A stretch of DNA of 64,000 nucleotides, taken from Paenibacillus naphthalenovorans (GTDB lineage Bacteria; Bacillota; Bacilli; Paenibacillales; NBRC-103111). The DNA lies in contig NZ_FNDY01000002.1 of NCBI RefSeq assembly GCF_900099895.1, positions 242,543 to 306,542 of the forward strand, given 5' to 3'. A model generated the notes under the pieces. It saw only the letters and a program-made list of their open reading frames with translations, was not told where the DNA came from and did not search any database. A program made the position numbers and the translations under genes. Positions 1 through 8,938 of the stretch are shown here, in pieces. Within the stretch, counting starts at the first letter, position 1. Every line of letters starts with the position of its first letter.

Positions 1-19
1 ATGGTACCCCCCAAGAAAA

Positions 20-34
20 TGATTATCATTCTCA
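20..34. promoter_or_regulatory. Fur box (left edge)
   Basis: TGATTATCATTCTCA matches the Bacillus Fur 7-1-7 core TGATAATNATTATCA with two mismatches. It probably belongs to a divergent iron-regulated gene left of the window, or is a second site for the haem operon. The stretch 35-295 shows no convincing gene: the only long reading frame (36-299) lacks a ribosome site and recognisable features. Confidence 0.55.
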
Positions 35-295
35 GTTGGAGCTTAAAAAAAATGACTTCCGTTGTGCGACTATGGTACTTTTGACTACTGTCGTTTTTCT
101 AGCTCATCTGTACAACACCCCTGCCTTCTTTGAGAAAAAAATAGTTGTTATCCAAGCTTTCGATTTGATATTATCTCAGCTTCCTAAATATTGTCAACCA
201 TTTTATTTACCCTCGCGGCCATCCTTTTTCGGCCTCAAGTCACAAAAAATTGGGTTAATAGCAATAAATTTGGCTAATGATTCCATAAAAAGCTG

Positions 296-325
296 TTGAC
301 ATTGATATTCATTATCATTTATGAT
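296..325 (+). promoter_or_regulatory. Promoter with embedded Fur box, haem operon
   Basis: TTGACA (296-301) and TATGAT (320-325) are 18 bp apart. Between them lies TGATATTCATTATCA (303-317), one mismatch from the Fur consensus. A Fur dimer there would block RNA polymerase directly, so the downstream haem genes should be derepressed under iron starvation. Confidence 0.8.
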
Positions 326-371
326 TCTCAATAATCACATAGCGCCCAGTACAAGGAACAGGAGGATTTTT

Positions 372-1325
372 ATGAAAAAATACGGGGGCTTTATCTGCAT
401 GGCTATAGCGCTATTGCTGGCTTCAGGCTGCAGCCAAACGCAACCTGACGGTACCGGCGCTCTTGCAGCATCTGCTCCGAAGGCCGTATCCATTCAAGAT
501 TTTGCCGGACGCAGCATTGACTTTCCGTCCGTTCCCCGCAAAATAGCGGTTCTAAGCAACGGAGATATGGATATTATATATGCTCTGGGAGGCGAGGTGG
601 TCGGAAGACCTACATCCAACGGCCCCGTTCCAATCAAGGATGCTGCCCAAGCGGAACAAATCGGAACTACGCATGGCATTGATCTGGAGAAAATCGCGTA
701 TCTAAGTCCCGATGTCGTACTTGGGAACTATCCGATGAATACGAAAGACATCCCCTCCGTCGAAGGCATCGGCTCTAAAATAATGTTGACCTCAGCCAAT
801 TCGATCAGCGATATCCAAAAACAAATACAGCTTTTCGGTCAACTTTTGCAGAAGGAATCCAAAGCAAACGAGCTGATTCTTGCCATCGATCAGAAAGTGA
901 AGGAAATCAACCCGGAGGAGAATACCGTAAAACCGAGAGTGTTATTAGTCTATGGAGCCCCCGGCACCTATATGGCCGCTTTGAACAATTCCTTAAGTGG
1001 CGATATCCTGGTCAAGGCCGGAGGAGAAAATATTGCAGCCGATTATCCGAAGCTGGAAAACTATCCTCAATATGCCCAGCTAAATACGGAAAAAATAATC
1101 CAATCGAATCCTCAGCTTATACTTCTCATGAGTCATGGCAACCCCGAACAAGTGAAGGATGGATTTTTAAAAGAAATGCAGCAAAACGCGGCCTGGCACA
1201 GCTTGGACGCCGTCAAAGAAAATCGCGTAGACGTTTTGCCGGCGGATCTTTTTGGCACCAATCCCGGCACCAGAGTGATTGAGGCGCTTGATCTGCTGCA
1301 TAAACGGCTGCAAGACGTGAAGTGA
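372..1325 (+). CDS. Haem/siderophore ABC transporter substrate-binding lipoprotein (IsdE-like)
   Basis: A 317-residue extracytoplasmic solute-binding protein of the FecB/IsdE type (class III, helical backbone). It has a lipoprotein signal peptide with the lipobox ending at Cys20 (LASGC), then a periplasmic-binding fold starting near VSIQDFAGRSIDF. The start ATG at 372 is chosen because GGAGG lies at 361-365; a frame extension to 321 would overlap the promoter. It is first in a four-gene operon with permease, ATPase and an IsdG-type haem monooxygenase, which argues for haem rather than a siderophore as substrate (inference). Predicted to be Fur-regulated. Confidence 0.85.
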   Translation: MKKYGGFICMAIALLLASGCSQTQPDGTGALAASAPKAVSIQDFAGRSIDFPSVPRKIAVLSNGDMDIIYALGGEVVGRPTSNGPVPIKDAAQAEQIGTTHGIDLEKIAYLSPDVVLGNYPMNTKDIPSVEGIGSKIMLTSANSISDIQKQIQLFGQLLQKESKANELILAIDQKVKEINPEENTVKPRVLLVYGAPGTYMAALNNSLSGDILVKAGGENIAADYPKLENYPQYAQLNTEKIIQSNPQLILLMSHGNPEQVKDGFLKEMQQNAAWHSLDAVKENRVDVLPADLFGTNPGTRVIEALDLLHKRLQDVK

Positions 1326-1331
1326 CATCTG

Positions 1332-2330
1332 ATGAATATTACACAACGCCGCTTGAGAAGAAAGCTTGTGATTACCGTTGTCCCTATGTTTCTTATCATT
1401 GTAGCTTTTTACGGTTTAACCTACGGTTCCGTCACGATATCCCTGCAGGAGATATGGGCTGTGTTTCATGCCGACGGCCAGCCTGTACACGAAAAAATCA
1501 TTATGAATTTAAGATTGCCCCGAGTGCTGATCGGCCTTTTGGTGGGAGCTTGTTTAGCCGCTTCCGGAGCTCTTTTGCAAGGTGTGATGAAGAATCCTTT
1601 GGCCGATCCCGGCATTATCGGGGTTTCCGCAGGAGGCGGTCTGGCTGCGATTATTTCCATGATCGTTTTTCCGCAGCTGAGCTACCTGCTCCCCGCTCTG
1701 GCATTCCTGGGCGCCTTGATCACATCCCTTATGATTTACATGATGGCTTGGGATAAGGGAGCGTCGCCGCTCAAAATCATTTTGGCGGGCGTGGCCATCA
1801 ATGCCTTATTAGGGGCTATCACCAACGGGTTTATGGTTTTATACAGCGAACGGGTTCAAGCCGTCCTGCCCTGGCTGGCGGGAGGATTAAGCGGGCGGAG
1901 CTGGCATCATCTCGAATTCATGGCTCCTTATGCCATCACAGGGCTCATTTTAACCCTATTCGCGATTAAACCGTCAAATCTGCTGCTTTTGGGGGATGAT
2001 TCGGCTAAACTTCTCGGCCAAAAAGTGGAGCTGCAGCGATTCCTGATTATTTTACTGGCCTCTTTGTTGGCCGGGACTGCCGTCAGTGTAGCCGGTTTAA
2101 TCGGCTTTGTCGGCCTGGTCGTCCCTCACGCCATCCGGCTGCTTGTCGGCGATGATTACCGTTTCTTGCTGCCTCTTTCCATTGTGGGGGGAGCGGCACT
2201 GGTCGTTCTGGCGGATACGATAGCGCGCTCGTGGTTCGATCCGATTGAGCTGCCTGTCGGTATATTGCTGGCCGCCTTAGGTGCGCCGTTCTTTTTATTT
2301 TTACTGAAGAAACGGGGAATCATGCGATGA
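1332..2330 (+). CDS. FecCD-family ABC transporter permease (haem/iron)
   Basis: A 332-residue polytopic membrane protein of the FecCD/BtuC family with about nine to ten hydrophobic segments. Family motifs visible include LRLPRVLIGLLVGA near residue 55 and GFVGLVVPHAIRLLVG near residue 255. It would form the membrane channel for the binding protein encoded just upstream (6 bp gap). Its stop overlaps the start of the ATPase gene (ATGA), indicating translational coupling. Function in haem versus siderophore import rests on the downstream monooxygenase. Confidence 0.88.
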   Translation: MNITQRRLRRKLVITVVPMFLIIVAFYGLTYGSVTISLQEIWAVFHADGQPVHEKIIMNLRLPRVLIGLLVGACLAASGALLQGVMKNPLADPGIIGVSAGGGLAAIISMIVFPQLSYLLPALAFLGALITSLMIYMMAWDKGASPLKIILAGVAINALLGAITNGFMVLYSERVQAVLPWLAGGLSGRSWHHLEFMAPYAITGLILTLFAIKPSNLLLLGDDSAKLLGQKVELQRFLIILLASLLAGTAVSVAGLIGFVGLVVPHAIRLLVGDDYRFLLPLSIVGGAALVVLADTIARSWFDPIELPVGILLAALGAPFFLFLLKKRGIMR

Positions 2331-3109
2331 CCGCTATTCAAACCAACCATATGGCATTCCATGCAGGCGCATTCCGACTGCATGATATCTCCCTTTCGAT
2401 CCCCAGTGAGTGTATGACGGCCATTGTGGGTCCCAACGGCTCCGGCAAGTCGACCTTGCTAAAACTCATGAGTCAATTACTGCTGCCGGATCAGGGGGAA
2501 ATCTATATTAGAGGAAAGCAGGCGAAAACCTATCCGGCCATCGCCCTTGCCAAAATCGTCTCCATGCTGACCCAGTCCAAGCATTCGCTTCCCGATATGA
2601 CGGTAAGAGAGCTTGTTTCGTACGGACGCTCTCCCTACAAAAGACTCTTCGATCGTATGACTGCCGACGACGAACGCATCGTGGATTGGGCCATGGAAGT
2701 CACGGGCACAAAAAGACATGAGCAGCGGATGTTTCATACTTTATCTGGAGGTGAGCAGCAAAAAGCGCGTATTGCTATGGCGTTGGCCCAAAAAACGAGC
2801 ATCATCCTGCTGGATGAACCTACAACGTTTTTGGATATCGCACATCAGCTGGACGTTATGGAAATGCTGCAGAAAATTAATCGGGAATACCGCATCACAA
2901 TCGTCATGGTGCTTCATGATCTGCAGCAGGCTGCCCGTTACTGTCATTACATGATCGCCGTAAAAAACGGGAAAATCATGACAACGGGAAAACCAAAGGA
3001 TATCATTAACCCCGCTTTTTTAAAGGAGGTCTATCAAATTGAAGCCAAAGTAACCTTTGCAGACGAATATCCGATGATTATACCTGTTAAAACTTTAGAA
3101 TCGATATAG
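2327..3109 (+). CDS. ABC transporter ATP-binding protein (haem/iron, FecE-like)
   Basis: A 260-residue ATPase. Walker A GPNGSGKST lies near residue 34, the signature LSGGEQQKARIAMALAQ near 137, Walker B IILLDEP near 157 and the switch histidine in VLHDLQQ near 191. This layout is typical of the FecE/FhuC group that energises import of iron chelates and haem. The start overlaps the permease stop by 4 bp. It is followed 12 bp later by the IsdG-type gene. Confidence 0.88.
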   Translation: MTAIQTNHMAFHAGAFRLHDISLSIPSECMTAIVGPNGSGKSTLLKLMSQLLLPDQGEIYIRGKQAKTYPAIALAKIVSMLTQSKHSLPDMTVRELVSYGRSPYKRLFDRMTADDERIVDWAMEVTGTKRHEQRMFHTLSGGEQQKARIAMALAQKTSIILLDEPTTFLDIAHQLDVMEMLQKINREYRITIVMVLHDLQQAARYCHYMIAVKNGKIMTTGKPKDIINPAFLKEVYQIEAKVTFADEYPMIIPVKTLESI

Positions 3110-3121
3110 GAGGAATAGACC

Positions 3122-3442
3122 ATGGTCATTGTGACAAATACTTCTCAAATTACAAAAGGAAATGCGCATAAATTAATCGAACGATTCGATAAAGTAGGAA
3201 AAGTGGAGTACATGGAAGGCTTTCTCGGATTGGAAGTCCTGCTGACAGAAAATACGCCCGAATATGATGAGGTTACGGTCAGCACGCGGTGGAATCGCAA
3301 GGAAGACTTCCAGGCCTGGACCCGGAGCGAAGCGTTCCGCGAAGCCCACTCCCACCGCGAGGGATTACCGGAGTATATTATTTCGAACAAAATATCGTTT
3401 TATGACGTAAAAATTGTCAGACACCCCATCACAGCCAGTTAA
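3122..3442 (+). CDS. isdG: Haem-degrading monooxygenase (IsdG/HmoA family)
   Basis: A 106-residue cytoplasmic ABM-domain protein that would open the haem ring to release iron. The family catalytic triad is present: Asn6, Trp66 and His76, at almost the same positions as in Staphylococcus IsdG. The length also fits the family. A strong ribosome site (AGGAGG) precedes ATG 3122. Its place behind the three transporter genes indicates that the importer brings in haem. Confidence 0.88.
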   Translation: MVIVTNTSQITKGNAHKLIERFDKVGKVEYMEGFLGLEVLLTENTPEYDEVTVSTRWNRKEDFQAWTRSEAFREAHSHREGLPEYIISNKISFYDVKIVRHPITAS

Positions 3443-3455
3443 CGGCCCAAACGAA

Positions 3456-3492
3456 AACCGCCTCCAGTCCGTCGTCAGGGAGTGAGGCGGTT
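3456..3492. terminator. Bidirectional terminator between convergent operons
   Basis: AACCGCCTC (3456-3464) pairs with GAGGCGGTT (3484-3492), a 9-bp perfect stem. On the minus strand it is followed by TTTTCGTTT, so it mainly ends the Liv/SDR operon. It may also serve the haem operon. Confidence 0.7.
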
Positions 3493-3497
3493 CCTTC

Positions 3498-4307
3498 CTA
3501 CCCCCTGATGAGACCGCCGCATACCGGGATCACCTGTCCGGTCACATAATCCGATAAACCCGTCGTTAAAAATTGAATGACATTGGCACAATCTTCAACG
3601 GTACCGAGCCGTTTTAACGCCGTGTCGGATTCCAGCTTTTCTTTGCCGATCTTTTCAAATTGCACGTTTAATCTGCCGGTCGCAATATACCCGGGAGCGA
3701 TACAGTTCACTTGTATCCCATACGGTCCCAATTCCTGTGCAAGATATCGGGTGTAGCCGACGATGCCGGCTTTGGCTGCGCCATAATGTGCGTAACTGCC
3801 GTCAACATTGCCCTGGAGGCCGGCAATAGACGATACGGTTACGATTTTTCCCGACTTTTGTTGTTTCATAAAAGGGGATGCCGACATGCAGGTGTGAATC
3901 GTACCGTACAAATTCCTTTCCATTATCCTTCGCGTCTGGACCATATCGAGCCTTGAGGCAAAGCTTTCCGTAAGCCCTCCCGCGCCTCCGCCCGCATTAC
4001 AAATCACAATGTCGATCCGTCCGAATTCATCCATGGCTTTTTCCATCAAAGCAGTACAAGCTTTTGCATCGGTTACATCGATTTCATAGCCTGATGATCG
4101 TACCCCACGCTGCCTTACTTCTTCTACTACCGTTTCTCCCGTCATCTGATTTTTTTCCATTTCAAAATCGGTAAACGAGTGTAAATCGAGATCCGCCACA
4201 ACGACATGGGCCCCCAAATCCGCCAATCTGAGGGCATAGCCTCTTCCAAGTCCCCGCGCGGCTCCCGTAACGACAGCTGCTTTGTCCTTCAGCGGTTTAT
4301 GTTCCAT
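3498..4307 (-). CDS. Short-chain dehydrogenase/reductase (SDR)
   Basis: A 269-residue classical SDR. The N-terminal cofactor motif TGAARGLGRG lies near residues 15-24, NAGGGAG near 107, and the catalytic Ser (VSSIAG) and YxxxK (YGAAK) near 158-175. VVADLDLH after the second strand suggests NAD. It is the last gene of the minus-strand ThDP enzyme/Liv operon, so it probably oxidises or reduces the imported compound or its product; the substrate is unknown. ATG at 4307 is chosen over ATG 4313 because GGAGG is then 7 bp away. Confidence 0.8.
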   Translation of the reverse strand: MEHKPLKDKAAVVTGAARGLGRGYALRLADLGAHVVVADLDLHSFTDFEMEKNQMTGETVVEEVRQRGVRSSGYEIDVTDAKACTALMEKAMDEFGRIDIVICNAGGGAGGLTESFASRLDMVQTRRIMERNLYGTIHTCMSASPFMKQQKSGKIVTVSSIAGLQGNVDGSYAHYGAAKAGIVGYTRYLAQELGPYGIQVNCIAPGYIATGRLNVQFEKIGKEKLESDTALKRLGTVEDCANVIQFLTTGLSDYVTGQVIPVCGGLIRG

Positions 4308-4330
4308 ATTCATTCCTCCGCTTCCCCTCG

Positions 4331-5035
4331 CTATATGCCCAAGTAAGCCGAAAGAAGCTCGTCGTTATGAAGAAGTTCTTCTCCGCTTCCGGATAATGTG
4401 ATTTTACCGTTTTCCAGCACATAGGCGTAATGACATATCGAAAGGGCCCGATGAACGCTTTGCTCGACCAGCAGTACCGTTGTCCCGTCCTTATTGACCT
4501 TCGCAATAATTTCGAATACTTGCTCGACCATGGAAGGGGCCAAGCCTAATGAAGGTTCATCCAGCATTAAGAGATCCGGCTGCGCCATCAATCCGCGTGC
4601 GATCGCACACATTTGCTGTTCACCCCCGCTAAGCGTTCCTGCGATTTGTTTTCTTCTTTCATAGAGCCGTGGCATATACGCATAAATCATCTCCAACCGC
4701 TCTTTCATGGAAGCTCTTGCCCTCTTGCAAAAGGCTCCGAGCTGAATGTTTTCGATAACCGTTAAATCGGGGAAAAGCTTCCTTCCTTCAGGAACTTGAA
4801 CGATTCCCCGTTCCACGATCTCTTTGGGCGTAAGCTGATGGATCTTCTCCTCCCCTAACAGGATAGCCCCCTCCCGGAGACGGTAAATACCGGAAATCGA
4901 ATTGATGGTTGTGCTTTTGCCGGCGCCATTGCTGCCCAGCAATGCGACGATCTTTCCCTTTGCTACTTCAATAGAAGCTTCCTTTAGAGCCAAAACATCC
5001 CCGTGATATACTGTGACCTTCTCAAGTTTCAGCAA
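4331..5035 (-). CDS. livF: Branched-chain amino acid-type ABC transporter ATPase LivF
   Basis: A 234-residue ATPase with Walker A GSNGAGKST, signature LSGGEQQM and Walker B LLMLDEPSLGLAPS; the SLGLAP tail of the Walker B region is diagnostic of LivF. The start is uncertain: TTG 5035 fits the family N-terminus (LKLEKVTVYHG) and a GGAGG at good spacing, while GTG 5044 is the alternative. It overlaps livG. With LivG it drives the LivHM channel. Confidence 0.85.
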   Translation of the reverse strand: MLKLEKVTVYHGDVLALKEASIEVAKGKIVALLGSNGAGKSTTINSISGIYRLREGAILLGEEKIHQLTPKEIVERGIVQVPEGRKLFPDLTVIENIQLGAFCKRARASMKERLEMIYAYMPRLYERRKQIAGTLSGGEQQMCAIARGLMAQPDLLMLDEPSLGLAPSMVEQVFEIIAKVNKDGTTVLLVEQSVHRALSICHYAYVLENGKITLSGSGEELLHNDELLSAYLGI

Positions 5036-5756
5036 ACGCCACACCCCCTCCCAGATAAGCTTTAATCACTTCGGGATTTCTTTTCACCTCGTCCGGAGTG
5101 CCTTCGGCAATTTTTTGGCCGAAGTTGATGACGATGATCCGGTCGCTTAAGGTCATGATCGCCTTCATGATATGTTCGATGATAACGATGGTAAGCTCCT
5201 TGCTTCGAAGGGACTTAATGACATCGATCACTTGATTCATTTCACTCTCCGAAAGACCGCCCATTACCTCATCCAGCAGAAGGAGCGCCGGTCTTGTTGC
5301 CAGTGCTTTGGCCAATTCCAGTTTTTTTCTTTCCCCTATCGTCAATGTGCCGGCCAACACATGGGTGCGGTGGGACAACAGAGCTTTTTCGAGAATTTCT
5401 TCCGCCGTTTTTCCGGCTTCTTCTATCGTCTTCACCTTACTGAAAGCAGAAACCATAACGTTTTCTTTTACCGTCATATCCTGGAACGGCTTTACCTTTT
5501 GAAAGGTTTTGGCAATGCCATTCTGCGTAAAATCACTAGGTCTTTTCCAGTCCGCCACATCCCTGCCCCGGTACAATATCCTCCCCTCATTCGGCCTCAA
5601 AAAACCGCTTAACAGATCGAATAAAGTCGTTTTTCCTGCTCCGTTCGGACCGATAATCCCGAGTATCTCCCCCGCTTCCGCAGCAAAGCTGATATCATGA
5701 ACGGCAACGACACCTTTGAATCGTTTCGTCACATGCTCGACCCGCAATACTTCCAT
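5022..5756 (-). CDS. livG: Branched-chain amino acid-type ABC transporter ATPase LivG
   Basis: About 244 residues. Walker A GPNGAGKTTLFDLLSGF, a long linker with KTFQ (Q-loop) and Walker B LLLLDEVMGGLS are visible. The signature region reads LTIGERKKLELAKAL, with TIGE where LSGG is usual, as in several LivG proteins. ATG 5756 is preferred (AAGGA 9 bp upstream) over ATG 5765 or 5762. It sits 12 bp behind livM and overlaps livF. Confidence 0.85.
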   Translation of the reverse strand: MEVLRVEHVTKRFKGVVAVHDISFAAEAGEILGIIGPNGAGKTTLFDLLSGFLRPNEGRILYRGRDVADWKRPSDFTQNGIAKTFQKVKPFQDMTVKENVMVSAFSKVKTIEEAGKTAEEILEKALLSHRTHVLAGTLTIGERKKLELAKALATRPALLLLDEVMGGLSESEMNQVIDVIKSLRSKELTIVIIEHIMKAIMTLSDRIIVINFGQKIAEGTPDEVKRNPEVIKAYLGGGVAFAET

Positions 5757-5768
5757 ATCCATCATTCC

Positions 5769-6740
5769 TTATTCAGACTGATATTTCGACAGCCGTCTCG
5801 TATTCCATTTGCGCAGCATTCCAATCACGCCTTGAGGTGCAAGGATGATAATCAGCATGAGAATGGCGCCGTATAACATCCCGTGTATACCGTCGCCGAA
5901 TTGCGCCAATTCCGAACGTAAGACCTCATTCACCGGCACCAGAAGAAGAGCCCCGATCATAGGTCCCAAATAAGCGGCCTGGCCTCCGATCATGACGATC
6001 AGAATCATGAGAATATTCAGTTCGAGATTAAAAACGCTGTAAGGGTCAATATACATAATGTACTGTGCGTAAAAGGTTCCCGCTAAAGAAGTGAAAAAAG
6101 CGCTTAAGCACATGATTCTTACTTTGAGCTTCAAGGAGTTAATTCCTACGGCCTCCGCAGCCGCCTCCGACAATTTCAACGCTTTCAATAAGTATCCCGT
6201 CCGGGAATTTTCAATTCGAACAGAAACGGACAGCCCGATGAGTACAAGTACGCATATGATAAAATAATAGGCGGCTTTGGAATCGAAGAGCATGTTTTGG
6301 AACGACATGGCGAGCGGGAGGCTCAAGCCCTGGGAACCTCCCGTTAAATCTTTCCAGAATACGGCCACAATTAAACTCACTTGGGATAAAGCGAGGGTAG
6401 CCAGAGCAAAAAAGGGGCCTTTTAGCCTTACGGTCCAATAACTTAAAAAACCCGCAATCACAGAGGAAAGGATTCCCCCAACAAGCATTCCGAGCCAGGG
6501 AGAGACGTTAAAATGAAGAAATAACAAGGTCGAGGTATACGCTCCGATCCCAAAAAAGACAATATGGGCAAATGATAACTGGCCGGTATATCCCCCCACC
6601 CAATTCCAAAATAAAGCGAGGGCGGCATACATTAAGGTCATCACTGCGATATTCAAATGGTGCTTATCCGTTAAAAAAACCGGCAAAATGAGCAACACAA
6701 ACCCGAGTGTCATGGCAACGTAATATTTTTGTAATCTCAT
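5769..6740 (-). CDS. livM: Branched-chain amino acid-type ABC transporter permease LivM
   Basis: A 323-residue integral membrane protein with about ten hydrophobic segments and the LivM features WNWVGGYTGQLSFAHIVFFGIGAY and GGQAAYLGPMIGA. ATG 6740 follows the livH stop by one base and has GGTGG 9 bp upstream; a TTG at 6749 is possible but less likely. It pairs with LivH to form the channel of the importer. Confidence 0.87.
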   Translation of the reverse strand: MRLQKYYVAMTLGFVLLILPVFLTDKHHLNIAVMTLMYAALALFWNWVGGYTGQLSFAHIVFFGIGAYTSTLLFLHFNVSPWLGMLVGGILSSVIAGFLSYWTVRLKGPFFALATLALSQVSLIVAVFWKDLTGGSQGLSLPLAMSFQNMLFDSKAAYYFIICVLVLIGLSVSVRIENSRTGYLLKALKLSEAAAEAVGINSLKLKVRIMCLSAFFTSLAGTFYAQYIMYIDPYSVFNLELNILMILIVMIGGQAAYLGPMIGALLLVPVNEVLRSELAQFGDGIHGMLYGAILMLIIILAPQGVIGMLRKWNTRRLSKYQSE

Positions 6741-6741
6741 A

Positions 6742-7623
6742 TCATTCAACCACCAGGTCTTTATTTCTGCTGCTTAACATTCCGGCAGGTTTAAATATCA
6801 ATACGAGGAAGAAGATGACAAAACAAAACGCTTCCTTCAATCCCGGACTCACATAATATCCGCTCGCCGATTCGATGACACCGATCAAAAGTCCCCCAAC
6901 CAGAGCGCCTCGAATATCGCCTAACCCGCCAAGAACCGCTACGACAAAGCTGATGAGCACAAAGTTCATACCGACCGTAGGATATACGTAAAATATGGGC
7001 ATCAACAAACAAGAAGCTACCCCAACGATCGCTGCGCCAATGCCAAAAGTAACTTGAAATACCTGATTCACAGGGATGCCCATCAACAGCGAGGCATTTC
7101 GATCCTGAGCCACCGCGCGAATCGCTCTTCCATAGAACGTTTTCTTTAGAAAAAGAAACAACGCCGCAATAATGAAAATGGTGATCGCAAAGGAAACGGC
7201 TTTCGTCAAGCTTACATTCAAGCTTCCTATATTCATGACGGTATTCTGATAGTCTACGCTAATGGTTCGGTACTCTCCGCCGAATAAAAACAGCGCTGCG
7301 TTTTGCAGAAAATACATCATGCCTACCGTAATGATGAGCTGGGAATTTTCGTCGCCAAGCAAGGGCTGTATAAACACCTTTTGAGTAAAAGCCCCGAGGG
7401 CAAATAACACTGCAGCAACCGGCAGCATGGTTAGATAAGGGTCGATACCCAAAGAAGTTACCAAGAAATAGCAAAGAAACATGCCCAGCATGAGAAACTC
7501 GCCATGAGCAAAGTTAACGATGCGAACCACGCCGAAAATTAACGTCAGCCCTATGGTAATGAGGGAATACATACCGCCCAATAATATGCCTGATACGATA
7601 ACCTGCAGCAGCATTTGCATCAT
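6742..7623 (-). CDS. livH: Branched-chain amino acid-type ABC transporter permease LivH
   Basis: About 293 residues, very hydrophobic, with family motifs GLTLIFGVVRIVNFAHGEF near residues 26-44 and AVLGGLGDIRGALVGGLLIG near the C-terminus. Several in-frame ATGs (7623, 7620, 7614) follow an AAGGAGG, so the exact start is uncertain by a few residues. It lies 22 bp behind the binding-protein gene and is coupled to livM. Confidence 0.87.
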   Translation of the reverse strand: MMQMLLQVIVSGILLGGMYSLITIGLTLIFGVVRIVNFAHGEFLMLGMFLCYFLVTSLGIDPYLTMLPVAAVLFALGAFTQKVFIQPLLGDENSQLIITVGMMYFLQNAALFLFGGEYRTISVDYQNTVMNIGSLNVSLTKAVSFAITIFIIAALFLFLKKTFYGRAIRAVAQDRNASLLMGIPVNQVFQVTFGIGAAIVGVASCLLMPIFYVYPTVGMNFVLISFVVAVLGGLGDIRGALVGGLLIGVIESASGYYVSPGLKEAFCFVIFFLVLIFKPAGMLSSRNKDLVVE

Positions 7624-7645
7624 CCCCTCCTTTTTATGCGATTCA

Positions 7646-8905
7646 TTACTCTAATGTAAATTCACTCAAAGCGGCCGCTCTCGGCCATACGACGATCATT
7701 TTGCCGTCTCTCCATTGGTGGGCAAACAAATTGCCGCGTTGATTTTGTCCGTCCTCCCCGAACTTAATGCCCCAGCCCGTCGGGCTTTGCCCCTCCGGCT
7801 GATCCCATGTAAATACAGCCTCGCGAATTTTATCCGGTTCAACAGACTCCGCTTTTTCAATCGTTTGGAAGAGCAGTTTAGCAGACCAATAATGAATCAG
7901 AGAGTGAGCGCTGTGCGGCTCTTCGCCATATTGCTTCTTATAGGCTTCGATAAAATGATCCATTCCCGGTGTATATTTCGGATTAGTCGTAAACTGCGGC
8001 ACATCAAAACTAATGTTGCCTTCTACTTTATCGTTGCCCAGCGCTTTCGCATAATCCGTAAGGGAATAACCGGCGCCGGCGCCGAGGAATACGGGAACCT
8101 CGACTTTATTTTCAAGCATCTGGCGAGTCAACAAAATACCGTCGGTCACATATGAGACCGCAAACAGGATATCCGGTTGGGCATCCTTGATCTTGAGAAC
8201 GATCGATGTCAAATCTTTGGCTTGGGCGTTATAAGGATAAACGGGAGGTGCTTTGGCTCCTACAGCCTGAATCGCTTTCTTGAATCGGTCCGCCCCGCTC
8301 GTTCCAAACTCGGAATCTTCATGTACAATCATAATCTTCAGATTGCCGATTGGTTTATTGAGACTCTTTGTCAGTTCATCCGCTACAAATTGGGCTTGAT
8401 CCCTTGACGACATCGTGTCGTTGGGTTGGGTTCTAAACACATATTTAAAGCCTCTGGAGGTGATTGCTGTAGAAACCGCTCCTCCCTCCCAATAGATCAC
8501 CCTATTCTTTTCAGCAACCTGGCTTGCCGCCATCGAGATGGAACTGGAATAGCTCCCCAAGATCGCTGTTATTTTTTCCTTGTTGATTAAACGGTCGGCT
8601 TCCGCTTGTGCGGCGTTGGGGCTAGGGGCATCCGCTTCCTTGAATGCGACTGTTTTGCCCAGCAAACCGCCGGCCTGATTTTGCTCGAGACGGGCCAATT
8701 CCGCACCCCTGAAGCTTTCAATTCCAAGTGGAGCCAGATTTCCGCTTCGGGGGAACAGCGCGCCTATATAGAGCGTTTCTTTGTTCTCACCGGAATCGGC
8801 GTGGTTTGAGGTACCGGACGGATGGCCCGGGCTGCATGCCGACACCGTCACCATGATGAGAATAAGAAGCAAGGCTATAAGCTTCGGTTGGAAATGTTTC
8901 ATCAT
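7646..8905 (-). CDS. Liv-type (amino acid/amide) ABC transporter substrate-binding lipoprotein
   Basis: A 419-residue type I periplasmic-binding protein (Peripla_BP_6, LivJ/AmiC/UrtA class). The signal peptide has a lipobox ending at Cys24 (VTVSAC), followed by YIGALFPRSGNLAPLG, the usual first strand and ligand loop. ATG 8905 is chosen because GAAGGGGG lies 7 bp upstream; an ATG at 8935 lacks this. It is the second gene of the operon, behind the ThDP enzyme. The ligand cannot be read from sequence: members bind amino acids, amides, urea or aromatic acids. Confidence 0.85.
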   Translation of the reverse strand: MMKHFQPKLIALLLILIMVTVSACSPGHPSGTSNHADSGENKETLYIGALFPRSGNLAPLGIESFRGAELARLEQNQAGGLLGKTVAFKEADAPSPNAAQAEADRLINKEKITAILGSYSSSISMAASQVAEKNRVIYWEGGAVSTAITSRGFKYVFRTQPNDTMSSRDQAQFVADELTKSLNKPIGNLKIMIVHEDSEFGTSGADRFKKAIQAVGAKAPPVYPYNAQAKDLTSIVLKIKDAQPDILFAVSYVTDGILLTRQMLENKVEVPVFLGAGAGYSLTDYAKALGNDKVEGNISFDVPQFTTNPKYTPGMDHFIEAYKKQYGEEPHSAHSLIHYWSAKLLFQTIEKAESVEPDKIREAVFTWDQPEGQSPTGWGIKFGEDGQNQRGNLFAHQWRDGKMIVVWPRAAALSEFTLE

Positions 8906-8938
8906 CTGACTACCCCCTTCTTCCATGATGGGCAAATC

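Noticed and set aside
36..299. 87-codon plus-strand frame at the left edge
   Set aside because: It starts with TTG without a ribosome site, has no family features, and its end runs into the Fur-regulated promoter.
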